From Dysgonomonas mossii (GTDB taxonomy: Bacteria > Bacteroidota > Bacteroidia > Bacteroidales > Dysgonomonadaceae): a stretch of 64,000 bases of DNA. The notes below the pieces were generated by a model. It saw only the letters and a list, made by a program, of their open reading frames with translations. It ran no database searches and had not been told where the DNA came from. Shown here piece by piece: positions 43,979 through 52,122 of this stretch. The stretch spans positions 186,001 through 250,000 of the forward strand of contig NZ_SPPK01000004.1 of the NCBI RefSeq assembly GCF_004569505.1. The letters are read 5' to 3'. Positions within the stretch are counted from its first letter, which is position 1. The number at the start of each line of letters is the position of its first letter. Both the position numbers and the translations under genes were made by a program.

Positions 43979-45520
43979 TTATTTTCTAATTAACATTCCC
44001 TTTCTATCCAGTTCATTAATGGCGACAACAAATAATTGACCAATGTTCTCAAGTGAAATGTCCCGGGTATATTTTTTTATTCCATATACTGGATCTGAAC
44101 TAACCTTGGTGTTAAACTCCTCTGATTCATATGATATAACATCCTCAATATTGCTCCAAAAATAATCACCTGCATTTATAAGCGAATATTTAATTTTTAG
44201 ATTCAAATCTTTATTATTATATAAATAATCAACTTCTTGACCTTGAAAATGATCATTCACTTTTTCTATATCCGCTAACAAAATAAGACCTTTTAAATAA
44301 CGATCTCTTCTTCTATAAAATGACCGTAATTCGTTATCATCTAATTTCAGATTGGAAAATGCACCTTTTAATTTTGATAAATCATTGTTGAATATTTTTA
44401 ATAAAAAATTAATTAAATGCCAATATAACAACCTTGTAATATGTTCTCTCCGATAATAATCGAAAAAACTTATCGTAAAATCAAAAGTCTCCAAATTCTT
44501 AAGATGTCTTATGTTTATCTTATCTGAGTCAATAAATATGCCGAGAAATTCTATAATATCCTCTTTAATGGAAGAGTATCTTTTGTGAACTTCTCTATTA
44601 TTGAGTTTTCTATTTAGAAATTTTTCAACTGTTTCTTTTATTTCTGTTTTATTCTCAAAATGGTAAATATAGCTACTGAAAAATTTATTTATATAACCAT
44701 TGAAATCAGTGTTAAATCCATATTTTGCAAAAAATATATTTCTAATATTTTCAATATCACAAACAAAAATTACTTTATCAAATCCAAATTTATTGCTATC
44801 CTCATTTCTTATATCAAAATGTGCTGAAAATACATTCAAAATTCGAAATATGTGCTCTGGATCAATTCTATCCAAATCATCAATAATTAATACATTCTCT
44901 TTTCTCTTTGTATCTGTTTCGTCTGCTTGATTTTCTACAATTGTCTGTTTTTCTAATAATTCATAAATAAGTTGAGTAATATTGTCAAACTCATAGATTG
45001 ACCCTTTCTTTTTTTCAAATATATCGGCAAACTCCTTTATCTTATCCAAAGAACCCTCTTCTTCATTAAGTTCTTTATAGTATCTACTAAAGCTCGTTAT
45101 AATCTTTTCAAGTTCATCCGCACCTTCAGTTATAGGTTTACTTTTACCTAGAGATAATATCTGTGTGATAGCCTTAAATGCACTTGAAGTTTTACTGATA
45201 GTGTATGTTTGTAAAGCAAGTGTTTTGCTTATCTTTTCCTGCTGTTGTTTCTCAAATCCCCATCCTTTCCCCAATATATGGTATAAAATGTCAATTTTGA
45301 TAAGCTCAAATATATCTTCATTATTAGATACCTGATAATTTACCGGAAACAAATGAAAGACATTATAATCATTTTCTATATTTTCATTTTTGAAAAAATC
45401 TCGCAAGAAGTAAGTTTTACCAATACCATATGGCCCTGAAAATAAGATTCTTTTATTATTGTCTAGATGAGACTTAAAATGATTATATAAATCTTCAATG
45501 TATATTGATAATTCTTCCAT
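43979..45520 (-). CDS. KAP-type P-loop NTPase
   Basis: A 513-residue stand-alone ATPase with a KAP/STAND-like layout. Walker A is ILFSGPYGIGKTYF (near residue 27). Walker B with a D-D-L-D-R is ENVLIIDDLDRIDPEHIFRILNVFSAHFD (near 210), the strongest KAP-family sign. No transmembrane insert of the kind many KAP proteins have is obvious. The C-terminal half is helical and Lys/Asp rich with no recognised effector. The gene stands alone between cargo remnants and the transfer operon, is low in GC even for this window, and looks horizontally acquired. Phage defence is a reasonable but unproven guess. Confidence 0.72.
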   Translation of the reverse strand: MEELSIYIEDLYNHFKSHLDNNKRILFSGPYGIGKTYFLRDFFKNENIENDYNVFHLFPVNYQVSNNEDIFELIKIDILYHILGKGWGFEKQQQEKISKTLALQTYTISKTSSAFKAITQILSLGKSKPITEGADELEKIITSFSRYYKELNEEEGSLDKIKEFADIFEKKKGSIYEFDNITQLIYELLEKQTIVENQADETDTKRKENVLIIDDLDRIDPEHIFRILNVFSAHFDIRNEDSNKFGFDKVIFVCDIENIRNIFFAKYGFNTDFNGYINKFFSSYIYHFENKTEIKETVEKFLNRKLNNREVHKRYSSIKEDIIEFLGIFIDSDKINIRHLKNLETFDFTISFFDYYRREHITRLLYWHLINFLLKIFNNDLSKLKGAFSNLKLDDNELRSFYRRRDRYLKGLILLADIEKVNDHFQGQEVDYLYNNKDLNLKIKYSLINAGDYFWSNIEDVISYESEEFNTKVSSDPVYGIKKYTRDISLENIGQLFVVAINELDRKGMLIRK

Positions 45521-45554
45521 TGTTTCTTATTTGTTGATATTTTCCCTCTAATTT

Positions 45555-45600
45555 ACAAAAAAGCCAGAGAATCTATATTCTCCAGCTTTCTTTATTTTTT
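45555..45600 (-). terminator. Probable terminator of the transfer operon
   Basis: An imperfect stem (AAAGC..AGAGAAT against ATTCTC..GCTTT, 45560-45589) has A/T-rich runs on both sides. It could stop the leftward transfer transcript and also rightward reading. Confidence 0.45.
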
Positions 45601-45611
45601 AGATACAGCTA

Positions 45612-45719
45612 CTATTCCATTTCTTTGCCCCATAACTCTATATCACTCGGAGCCGTCACCAACGAATAAATAATACTTATCCAAATGGACACATACGAAA
45701 TAACCATCATTGTCATCAT
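45612..45719 (-). CDS. 35-residue membrane peptide after traQ (possible)
   Basis: This short frame starts with ATG overlapping the traQ stop codon (ATGA) and ends at TAG. The peptide is a single hydrophobic helix (VISYVSIWISIIYSLVTAP) with an acidic tail DIELWGKEME. It is the last frame before the operon terminator. Position and coupling suggest it is translated, but I know no matching family. Confidence 0.4.
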   Translation of the reverse strand: MMTMMVISYVSIWISIIYSLVTAPSDIELWGKEME

Positions 45720-46144
45720 TCTTCTTCCTCCCCATTATCATTATTAAAAGAAAAAGAAAGCTGATAAGTATTCTGATAATTATCCTCAAAGTAAATATCA
45801 ATCACCTGCTGATCCTCTGATTTAGAAGTGTAATACAACCGAAACGTCTCTTTAGTCAGTTCGTAAGTATCATTCGGTAAAAATACCGTTCCATCATCCA
45901 TTTTCAGTTCTCCTTTACCATCCGGTTGAAAATACCGCAGATAATACTTTGCATTATCATATCTGCCTGATCGTTCCAGCTGGCAACGAATTTCAGCCGT
46001 CTCACCAACTTTCAGCTTTTTCGGTACAGGCAGGTGAGTAACCTTGAATTCATAACTTTGGCGAATATCAATATCGTCGCTACAGGCACATGCGATACAT
46101 GCAATCAGTATCGTGTAAATTATATATGATGCTATTCTTCTCAT
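45716..46144 (-). CDS. traQ: Conjugative element lipoprotein TraQ (DUF3872)
   Basis: A 142-residue exported lipoprotein of the Bacteroidetes conjugative-element TraQ family. A signal sequence with a lipobox (CIACACSDD, Cys near residue 20-21) is followed by a beta-sandwich-like domain beginning YEFKVTHLPVPKKLKVGETAEIRCQLERSGRYDNAKYYLRYFQPDGKG. The C-terminus is acidic (NDNGEEEE). It is the last conserved gene of the tra operon, as in CTnDOT. A reversed YciI gene separates it from traO, where traP would normally be. Confidence 0.85.
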   Translation of the reverse strand: MRRIASYIIYTILIACIACACSDDIDIRQSYEFKVTHLPVPKKLKVGETAEIRCQLERSGRYDNAKYYLRYFQPDGKGELKMDDGTVFLPNDTYELTKETFRLYYTSKSEDQQVIDIYFEDNYQNTYQLSFSFNNDNGEEEE

Positions 46145-46160
46145 ATCGATTTCTATTTTT

Positions 46161-46168
46161 TACTTTTG
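46161..46168 (+). promoter_or_regulatory. Candidate -7 element of the YciI gene
   Basis: TACTTTTG matches TAnnTTTG, 17 bp before the ATG at 46186. It supports independent expression of the reversed gene. Confidence 0.5.
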
Positions 46169-46185
46169 TTTCAAATTTGAATGTT

Positions 46186-46470
46186 ATGTTTATTTTCGTT
46201 CTAACCTATCAGAAACCACTAAGCGAGGTTGAAAAATACCTGGGTATGCACCGCACTTATCTGGATATAAATTATAAAGAAGGCTATTTCATCGCTTCAG
46301 GACGACAAGAACCCCGTACCGGAGGAGTTATCCTTTGTAGAGTAGCCACAAAAGAGCTTGCTTTGGAAATTATGAAAGCCGATCCATTCTATATCAATAA
46401 GGTTGCGACCTACGATATTATCGAATTTATCCCTACCAAATATGCTGATGGTTTTGACCGATTTATCTAA
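46186..46470 (+). CDS. YciI-like protein inserted in reverse in the tra operon
   Basis: A 94-residue protein of the YciI family (dimeric alpha-beta ferredoxin-like). It starts MFIFVLTYQKPLSEVEKYLGMHRTYLDINYKEGYFIASGRQEPRTGGVILCRVATKELALEIMKADPFYINKVATYDIIEF. The family's conserved His and Asp (HRTYLD) are present. I start at 46186; upstream in-frame codons run through the traQ signal region on the other strand. It lies between traQ and traO on the opposite strand with its own -7 element and overlaps the traO 3' end by 4 bp. The family's role is unclear, possibly small-molecule turnover. Confidence 0.75.
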   Translation: MFIFVLTYQKPLSEVEKYLGMHRTYLDINYKEGYFIASGRQEPRTGGVILCRVATKELALEIMKADPFYINKVATYDIIEFIPTKYADGFDRFI

Positions 46471-47048
46471 TTGATCATGATCTTAATCCCCATACCGATT
46501 TGTGTATGGAATTTATTGATGTCCGATCCGAGCAATACCCGTTCCCGTGCATTGAGTAGTAACACAAGTCGATCCGTCAGATAAGTTTCTATCTCAAAAC
46601 TGACTGCACCACCGTATAAGAAATTATCCTCTGTTGTGATGCTTGCTCCATCGAACAACAGTTCCTTCCCCCAATTAATCGTTTCATAACCTGCAACAGC
46701 GAAAAGCCCTACGGAGAAGAATACTGTTTTACTAGGATCAGATAAGAATTTCAGATAATAACCCCCTTCGGCTGTTATCTGAGATAAGGGTATCAGCTTA
46801 TCCTTATACTCATAAGACTTTTGCAGATATTCTCCACCGAAAGTCCATCGGTTGCCATTCTTGGTATAAGTCGATAAAGCAATGCCTCCAAAGAAAGCCT
46901 GTCCGTCTTTCTTTTCCAGATTAAATCCATCCACAAAACCACCTATCACCTGAATTCCTTTTTGTCCGGGCAAATAACGTTGTGCATGAGCCTGTCCGAT
47001 AAGGACAAGGCTCAATATGATTACTAAAGCTATTTTATATCTATACAT
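46467..47048 (-). CDS. traO: Conjugative transfer protein TraO
   Basis: A 193-residue exported protein of the Bacteroidetes TraO family. A signal peptide ends near residue 22 (GQAHAQ). The mature part begins RYLPGQKGIQVIGGFVDGF, the hallmark start, and alternates short beta strands as in small outer-membrane barrels (AFFGGIALSTYTKNGNRWTFGGEYLQKSYEY). It probably sits in the outer membrane as part of the mating apparatus. It is 46 bp downstream of traN in the same operon. Confidence 0.88.
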   Translation of the reverse strand: MYRYKIALVIILSLVLIGQAHAQRYLPGQKGIQVIGGFVDGFNLEKKDGQAFFGGIALSTYTKNGNRWTFGGEYLQKSYEYKDKLIPLSQITAEGGYYLKFLSDPSKTVFFSVGLFAVAGYETINWGKELLFDGASITTEDNFLYGGAVSFEIETYLTDRLVLLLNARERVLLGSDINKFHTQIGMGIKIMIN

Positions 47049-47094
47049 TTTATTATTGTATTGGTGTGTAGTAAAAGAGTCTATGACCCTGACC

Positions 47095-48060
47095 TTATTT
47101 GATCTTTAGCTCATTAATCTGCTCTGCCCGTATCAGGTCATCATTCTCTATGACAAATGTCTGATTGCGTCCACCGTTCTTTTCAAAGAGCTCAATAACC
47201 AATTGCTTATCATTCGGGATCGTTATCTTATCAATGGTAAAGACGGTTCGTTCCGTCTGATTAGCTCCAACCTGAGAAATGAAATTGTAAGCCCGAAGCG
47301 GATAGATCACCGTTTCCTGAACAGCAGTCTGTTTTACCATCTTCTTATCTACAATCTTAAACCGTATAAAGTCAATATCAAATGAAACATTCGTTGAGTT
47401 TTTGATCTGTGTATGCAGATATAATAGCCCATTATGGCTGTAGATACCTTTGAGCAGATATTGGATTCCGAAACGTTTCGAGCCGATATGCTTTACAATC
47501 CGTTTGTCATTCTGATAGATGGAGCGATTAATCAGGTAAACGATGCGGGGTGATTCACTACCGAGTTCCTTCAGGTAAATCTCCATCGAATTATTCGGTC
47601 TGTTGGTTGCTATACCATCATGCATAAAGTCTTTCATTTCAATGTTTAGCTTCTCAGGCTCATCTGCATATTTGATATTAAAAGTGTAGTAGCTGCCTTC
47701 TTCGGTTATTACAGCCATATTCGTTTCGGTTTCAAAACTGCGAACAGCTGCCTTTATCCGTAATACATTCTCCGAGCTTCCCGCTTTTCCTGCAATGATA
47801 TTACTTGATCCCAAGTCCACATACCGAATCGCAGCAGGGAAGATAACATGCACGGTCTTCTCAAAAGTTACTTCCAATCCGTAAGGAGGAATCATTCGAT
47901 CAAAGGTTATTTTCTTGGAAAGCCCTTCATAATAATCGCCATAAGTAGGTTTTAATACCTGTTGCAGATCTTCCTGCATATCTTTGGGCGTTGTTTCATT
48001 CTGCGCATGAGCAACAATCGTTGTCAGCATCAATGCTAATGCAATAATATATTTCTTCAT
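47095..48060 (-). CDS. traN: Conjugative transfer protein TraN (DUF4138)
   Basis: A 321-residue exported protein of the TraN/DUF4138 family. The signal peptide ends VAHAQ near residue 19. The domain starts TYGDYYEGLSKKITFDRMIPPYGLEVTFEKTVHVIFPAAIRYVDLGSSNIIAGKA, a very characteristic opening. Family comparisons place TraN at the VirB9-like outer position of the secretion channel (knowledge of CTnDOT-type systems). It lies 52 bp downstream of traM. Confidence 0.92.
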   Translation of the reverse strand: MKKYIIALALMLTTIVAHAQNETTPKDMQEDLQQVLKPTYGDYYEGLSKKITFDRMIPPYGLEVTFEKTVHVIFPAAIRYVDLGSSNIIAGKAGSSENVLRIKAAVRSFETETNMAVITEEGSYYTFNIKYADEPEKLNIEMKDFMHDGIATNRPNNSMEIYLKELGSESPRIVYLINRSIYQNDKRIVKHIGSKRFGIQYLLKGIYSHNGLLYLHTQIKNSTNVSFDIDFIRFKIVDKKMVKQTAVQETVIYPLRAYNFISQVGANQTERTVFTIDKITIPNDKQLVIELFEKNGGRNQTFVIENDDLIRAEQINELKIK

Positions 48061-48112
48061 TGTTTTATTTCTTTGATTAATAAATACTTGTTTTTATTCA
48101 GTTGTAAACTCT

Positions 48113-49399
48113 TTACTGTTTGGGCATCAGCATAATCCGATAGCCCGATTTAAGGGTAACCTTTACCTGTCGTATTTTTTTCTGCATATATGCCGATACA
48201 CCCTGTATAGCTCCCTTACTGAGATCGGATGCCAGTTGTGCTCCTGTACTCTGAGTCATAGTAAAGCTCGTTCCCACACTGTTTCCCATATTGGCTACAA
48301 TTTCTTTGGCTGCATTCATCTCCAATGATCCCGGTATATGAATACCTTTCTGCCCGTCTGTGTCGTAAGTGACCATTTCTACAGGAATGATTGTTCCTTC
48401 ATACTCAATAGAAGATATCAGTATATCCAACCGTTCGCCCTGTATCTTAGCTACTCCTGTCAGAATCGTGTTTTCAGGGATAAGAGTAGTTCCTGCGACC
48501 AACGGCTCAGTCAATCGCAGACGGGTAGTTTGTCCGTCAATCACTGTCTGGTCATCATGAATAACTGCTGAAATTGTATTCTTACTACTTACTCCAGTCT
48601 CCCCATCCATTGTATTGAAACCTGTATTTCTTGGCTGGTCATACATTTGATACAACTCTTCGTTACTGATGTTCTGAGTCAATGATGAAACCGTATTCTT
48701 TTGTATCTGACGAACAGGATTCACTGTTGTCTTCCCATTTTTAGACGAATTATCCTTTCCATAATTATCAATCTTGCTTTTCAAAGAATTGGAATTTGTC
48801 ATTGAAGGCTCTGACTGATTCTGTGGCATATACTTAGCTGCCATCTCATAGGATTTTTCCATCAGGAGTAGTTGTTCATCGACTGCCGACTGTTTATTGT
48901 CCTTATCCTGCATTTTGGCTTCGAGTTCCTCCAGTTTCTTTTTCATCTCTTCCTTCTCTGAATCGTCATTGGGCTTCTCATAGAAATTACCCAATGTACG
49001 GTTGATATCCCTGTAAGCTGATACCGAATTATTAATCGGAGCCTTTTCTTTCTTCACAGCTTGCTGAGGCTCATCATCCAGATTAATAGTCACCCGTTCA
49101 CTTTTCGAACTTTCCAGCATATCGGCATAACCCTGTAAGGATTGCATCCGCTCTTTCTGGCGTTCCTTCATCTGTTCCTGTTCGTAGGCATCTTTTTTAT
49201 CTCCAATGATACCGTCTCCTTTGGGATCAGGTATATCGGCATTGAAGCCCATACCAATCTGCTCTTTGGCTTTTTCTTTCTCCGATGGGGAGACAATCAG
49301 CCAAATACATCCTGCACAAACAATTGCCATCAATGCGAAAATCGCATATTTCTTTAGCTTTTGTTTTTGCTCTTCACTTAGTTTTGGTTTATCCGCCAT
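48113..49399 (-). CDS. traM: Conjugative transfer protein TraM
   Basis: A 428-residue inner-membrane-anchored protein, VirB10-like in position and layout. I start at the ATG at 49399 (MADKPKLS), overlapping the traL 3' end by 11 bp; the longer frame lacks support. One membrane helix lies near residues 18-36 (YAIFALMAIVCAGCIWLIV). A long Lys/Glu/Gln-rich coiled linker follows (residues about 65-250). The C-terminal domain contains TRLRLTEPLVAGTTLIPENTILTGVAKIQGERLDI, the conserved TraM segment. It should span the periplasm and link inner and outer parts of the channel. Confidence 0.9.
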   Translation of the reverse strand: MADKPKLSEEQKQKLKKYAIFALMAIVCAGCIWLIVSPSEKEKAKEQIGMGFNADIPDPKGDGIIGDKKDAYEQEQMKERQKERMQSLQGYADMLESSKSERVTINLDDEPQQAVKKEKAPINNSVSAYRDINRTLGNFYEKPNDDSEKEEMKKKLEELEAKMQDKDNKQSAVDEQLLLMEKSYEMAAKYMPQNQSEPSMTNSNSLKSKIDNYGKDNSSKNGKTTVNPVRQIQKNTVSSLTQNISNEELYQMYDQPRNTGFNTMDGETGVSSKNTISAVIHDDQTVIDGQTTRLRLTEPLVAGTTLIPENTILTGVAKIQGERLDILISSIEYEGTIIPVEMVTYDTDGQKGIHIPGSLEMNAAKEIVANMGNSVGTSFTMTQSTGAQLASDLSKGAIQGVSAYMQKKIRQVKVTLKSGYRIMLMPKQ

Positions 49400-49718
49400 A
49401 TGATTGATCTGTTTTATTGTTAGTACTATCCGAAATGTCAATATCTGAATCCAGAATATCCGAATCAAATACTGCATCTTTCGGTTTGGTCTTTTCCAGT
49501 TCCAATTGTTTGATATGTTCTATCTTTAACTGATCCCTGCGTTCTTGTTCCCTTCCCCAATTACTGATAGCCGTAAATGTAAAATACAGGTTCAGTATCG
49601 TAAAGAATAAAAGCATAATGACAATTACGGTCAATCTTTTGTCTGGAGTGATCTCCCCACAGAGGTCTTTGAGTTTATCTTCCAACCAGTAGCCGAGTTC
49701 TTTAATCCGTTCTTTCAT
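49389..49718 (-). CDS. traL: Conjugative transfer protein TraL (DUF3989)
   Basis: A 109-residue protein with one membrane helix at about residues 30-50 (VIVIMLLFFTILNLYFTF), a basic N-terminus, and an acidic Asp/Ser-rich C-terminus. The beginning KERIKELGYWLEDKLKDLCGEITPDKRLTVIV fits the TraL family of Bacteroidetes elements. It lies 11 bp after traK and overlaps the traM start. Its role is structural within the mating-pair complex by association. Confidence 0.85.
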   Translation of the reverse strand: MKERIKELGYWLEDKLKDLCGEITPDKRLTVIVIMLLFFTILNLYFTFTAISNWGREQERRDQLKIEHIKQLELEKTKPKDAVFDSDILDSDIDISDSTNNKTDQSYGG

Positions 49719-49729
49719 AGCTCAGCATT

Positions 49730-50353
49730 TTATCGGTCCAACACCCTTAAATCCTTATTCTCCCGTATTTCGAAAGCTTCGATGCTAAATCCATGCGGAT
49801 TATTATCGGAACGGACAGAGTTCAGCAGTTTACAGGTTGTCACAAGGCTACGTTCGGTAATATTACTCTCCCTGATAATCATCTGACGGGCGTAAGTAAT
49901 AACCTGATAGGGGTAGACATCCAGATTACAGGAAATACTGTCGACCTGTATCGTTTGATTAATATTCCCAGAGATAATACGATTGTAATATCCTTTCTCT
50001 GATAGGTCTTTGTAATAATTGAAAGCGGACTTATCCGACAAGAGCAATGCCCGTTGGATATTACTTTCAATCGCTGACTTATCAGGGGAGAGCGTAAAGA
50101 ACAGTTCATGAAACCGCCTGACATGTTCACGGGCTTCAACCGGTCTGTTTTGAGATAAGTCCTGCGAGAGTGCGAGCATCAAGGACTTTCCGTTATCCAG
50201 TATATATATCTTCTGCCGTTGTGCTTCTGCAAAATTGTAGGCACTCCAAACGGAGTAACCTGCAACAGCAGCACATAAACTGAGAAAGACAATGCCGAAG
50301 ATGCGGAGCTGCTTAAAGCTCGATTCGATATTTTTTAATGATTTGAATTCCAT
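49730..50353 (-). CDS. traK: Conjugative transfer protein TraK
   Basis: A 207-residue inner-membrane protein of the TraK family, VirB8-like by position and topology. The N-terminus is cytosolic (MEFKSLKNIESSFKQLRIFG), followed by one helix (IVFLSLCAAVAGYSVWSAY) and a periplasmic domain with EAREHVRRFHELFFTLSPDKSAIESNIQRALLLSDKSAFNYYKDLSEKGYYNRIISGN. This opening is well conserved across CTnDOT-type operons. It lies 33 bp after traJ and just before traL. Confidence 0.92.
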   Translation of the reverse strand: MEFKSLKNIESSFKQLRIFGIVFLSLCAAVAGYSVWSAYNFAEAQRQKIYILDNGKSLMLALSQDLSQNRPVEAREHVRRFHELFFTLSPDKSAIESNIQRALLLSDKSAFNYYKDLSEKGYYNRIISGNINQTIQVDSISCNLDVYPYQVITYARQMIIRESNITERSLVTTCKLLNSVRSDNNPHGFSIEAFEIRENKDLRVLDR

Positions 50354-50386
50354 TGTTTTTTGATTTGATGATTGAGATTAGAGATT

Positions 50387-51379
50387 TTACCGCCCTTTCA
50401 AGCGTCCTACAATGTTTCCGGCAGCAGCACCTCCAGCACCACCAACCATTGCTCCGGCTTTGGTTGCTGTATTGTTTACATTCTTACCGAAGTTCCCCAT
50501 ACCTCCTGCTGATATAATCCATCCGGCAACAGTCGGTATAGTGAAATACCCGACAATACCAATGATCAGAAAGACTATGTAGATGGCATCTGAACTATCC
50601 AATGAGAAGTTCGGATCAGTCTGCATCCGTTCAATATCCGATTGGAGCATCAGGGATTGAAGCCTTGCCAGTATCGTACTGAACAGATCCGAAACAGGCA
50701 ACCACAGATAAACAGAGATATAACGTGTGATCCATTGCGTGAGTGTCGATTGAAATCCATCCCAGACCGATATGGCAAAAGCCAGTGGACCGAGAATTGA
50801 AAGGACAATCAGAAAGAAGGTGCGTATCACATCGATAATCAATGCAGCAGCTTTAAAGACTATTTCCAGTATCTCCCGAAAAGCTTCCCGAATCCACTTC
50901 TTCGCATTGTACAAGCCACGCTCAATATACATACCTGCTATTTCTCCCACATCGGTAATGCCCAGTTGATCCAGCTTCTCTTCAAAAATCTCGTTGTCTA
51001 CTAAGTAGGCTGTTTCGGGATTACGCTTCATGGCTTCGTATTCCAGTTTGTCTTTCATCTCTGCATACTTTTGCATATCCAATGTCTCGGATTGCAGCAT
51101 TCCGTTTGTACCCTGTACGACAGGACTCATAATGCTGTTAATAGTACCAAGTACCACAGACGGAAAGAACATAATACAAAGACCGATGGCAAAAGGACGT
51201 AGCAGAGGATATACATCGATCGGTTCGGCTCTTGACAGAGATTGCCAAACTCGGTATGCCACATAGAATAAGGCCCCCAGCCCAGCTATTCCTTTGGCTA
51301 TACCGATCATATTGCCACATAAGGGCATCATCTGATCGTAAAGCGTCCGCAGGGTTTGATGAAATTGATCGAAATCCAT
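50387..51379 (-). CDS. traJ: Conjugative transfer protein TraJ
   Basis: A 330-residue polytopic inner-membrane protein, VirB6-like in topology. It begins MDFDQFHQTLRTLYDQMMPLCGNMIGIAKGIAGLGALFYVAYRVW, the usual family start. Further helices appear around residues 75-95, 180-230 and 265-290, then a Gly/Ala-rich C-terminal tail (MVGGAGGAAAGNIVGRLKG). A WDGFQSTLTQWITRYISVYLWLPVSDLFSTILA stretch is strongly conserved in TraJ. It forms part of the inner-membrane platform. It lies 20 bp after traI. Confidence 0.92.
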   Translation of the reverse strand: MDFDQFHQTLRTLYDQMMPLCGNMIGIAKGIAGLGALFYVAYRVWQSLSRAEPIDVYPLLRPFAIGLCIMFFPSVVLGTINSIMSPVVQGTNGMLQSETLDMQKYAEMKDKLEYEAMKRNPETAYLVDNEIFEEKLDQLGITDVGEIAGMYIERGLYNAKKWIREAFREILEIVFKAAALIIDVIRTFFLIVLSILGPLAFAISVWDGFQSTLTQWITRYISVYLWLPVSDLFSTILARLQSLMLQSDIERMQTDPNFSLDSSDAIYIVFLIIGIVGYFTIPTVAGWIISAGGMGNFGKNVNNTATKAGAMVGGAGGAAAGNIVGRLKGR

Positions 51380-51399
51380 ATTTCTTCTTATTTAGGAAT

Positions 51400-52029
51400 T
51401 TACCAATAACGATCCGAAGGATTACCATACAAAGCATTGACTCGGGCTGTTTCCCCTTTTTTCTTGGCTCTTAGATAGGAAACACCGATATTCTTATTTG
51501 TATAGTATCGAACCAAATTTCGGTAATCAGTCATTGCATCATAACAGGAATTAACCACATCAATACGGTCTTTATCGGAAAGAGAGAGTGTACTGATATT
51601 AACCACTCCTTTTAGTTCGCTCAGCACGTCATTGCTTTGCTCCAATAAACGGGTATAGCCATTAGCAATAGCATTGAGTTCTTCAATGGAATAATTGGGA
51701 TCGGACAGCATCTTTTGAAAGCTGTGTACATAGATATCGGAGATTTCACCGACCATAAGGATGGTTCTTTGCACCTTCTTTGCATCTTTGACCAAGCCGT
51801 TCACAGCTTTCAGAGCATCGTAATACTGTTTGCCCTGATTATACACCTTTTGAACTTCTTTAAAATTGTTCACCATATTTTGGGCAGTCGTTGATGTCTG
51901 AACAATCTGTTTACTGGTATTGACAATACTCTGAGTGAAGTTACTCGGATCCCAAACTGTCCATTGAGCTGATATATTTGAAGTGAAAAGCACAAGGCTC
52001 ACGCACAACATGAAGATTTTTATTTTCAT
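51400..52029 (-). CDS. traI: Conjugative transfer protein TraI (DUF4141)
   Basis: A 209-residue exported protein with a signal peptide (KIFMLCVSLVLFTSNISAQ). The mature part is almost wholly helical: WDPSNFTQSIVNTSKQIVQTSTTAQNMVNNFKEVQKVYNQGKQYYDALKAVNGLVKDAKKVQRTI. This matches the DUF4141/TraI family and resembles VirB5-type coiled pilus-tip proteins in layout. It follows the fimbrillin gene, whose hairpin lies between them, and precedes traJ. Confidence 0.9.
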   Translation of the reverse strand: MKIKIFMLCVSLVLFTSNISAQWTVWDPSNFTQSIVNTSKQIVQTSTTAQNMVNNFKEVQKVYNQGKQYYDALKAVNGLVKDAKKVQRTILMVGEISDIYVHSFQKMLSDPNYSIEELNAIANGYTRLLEQSNDVLSELKGVVNISTLSLSDKDRIDVVNSCYDAMTDYRNLVRYYTNKNIGVSYLRAKKKGETARVNALYGNPSDRYW

Positions 52030-52079
52030 ATTTCAATGATTTTTAATGATGTAAATTGAATAAAAAGAGAGAAGTAACA

Positions 52080-52111
52080 GAGTAAGAACAGAAGTGTCAG
52101 TGTTCTTACTC
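52080..52111 (-). terminator. Hairpin after the fimbrillin gene
   Basis: An 11-bp perfect stem (GAGTAAGAACA/TGTTCTTACTC) with a 10-nt loop and a T-rich stretch shortly after on the minus strand. It lies between the fimbrillin gene and traI, inside the transfer operon, and may attenuate rather than stop the transcript. Confidence 0.65.
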
Positions 52112-52122
52112 CCTGTGTGAGA

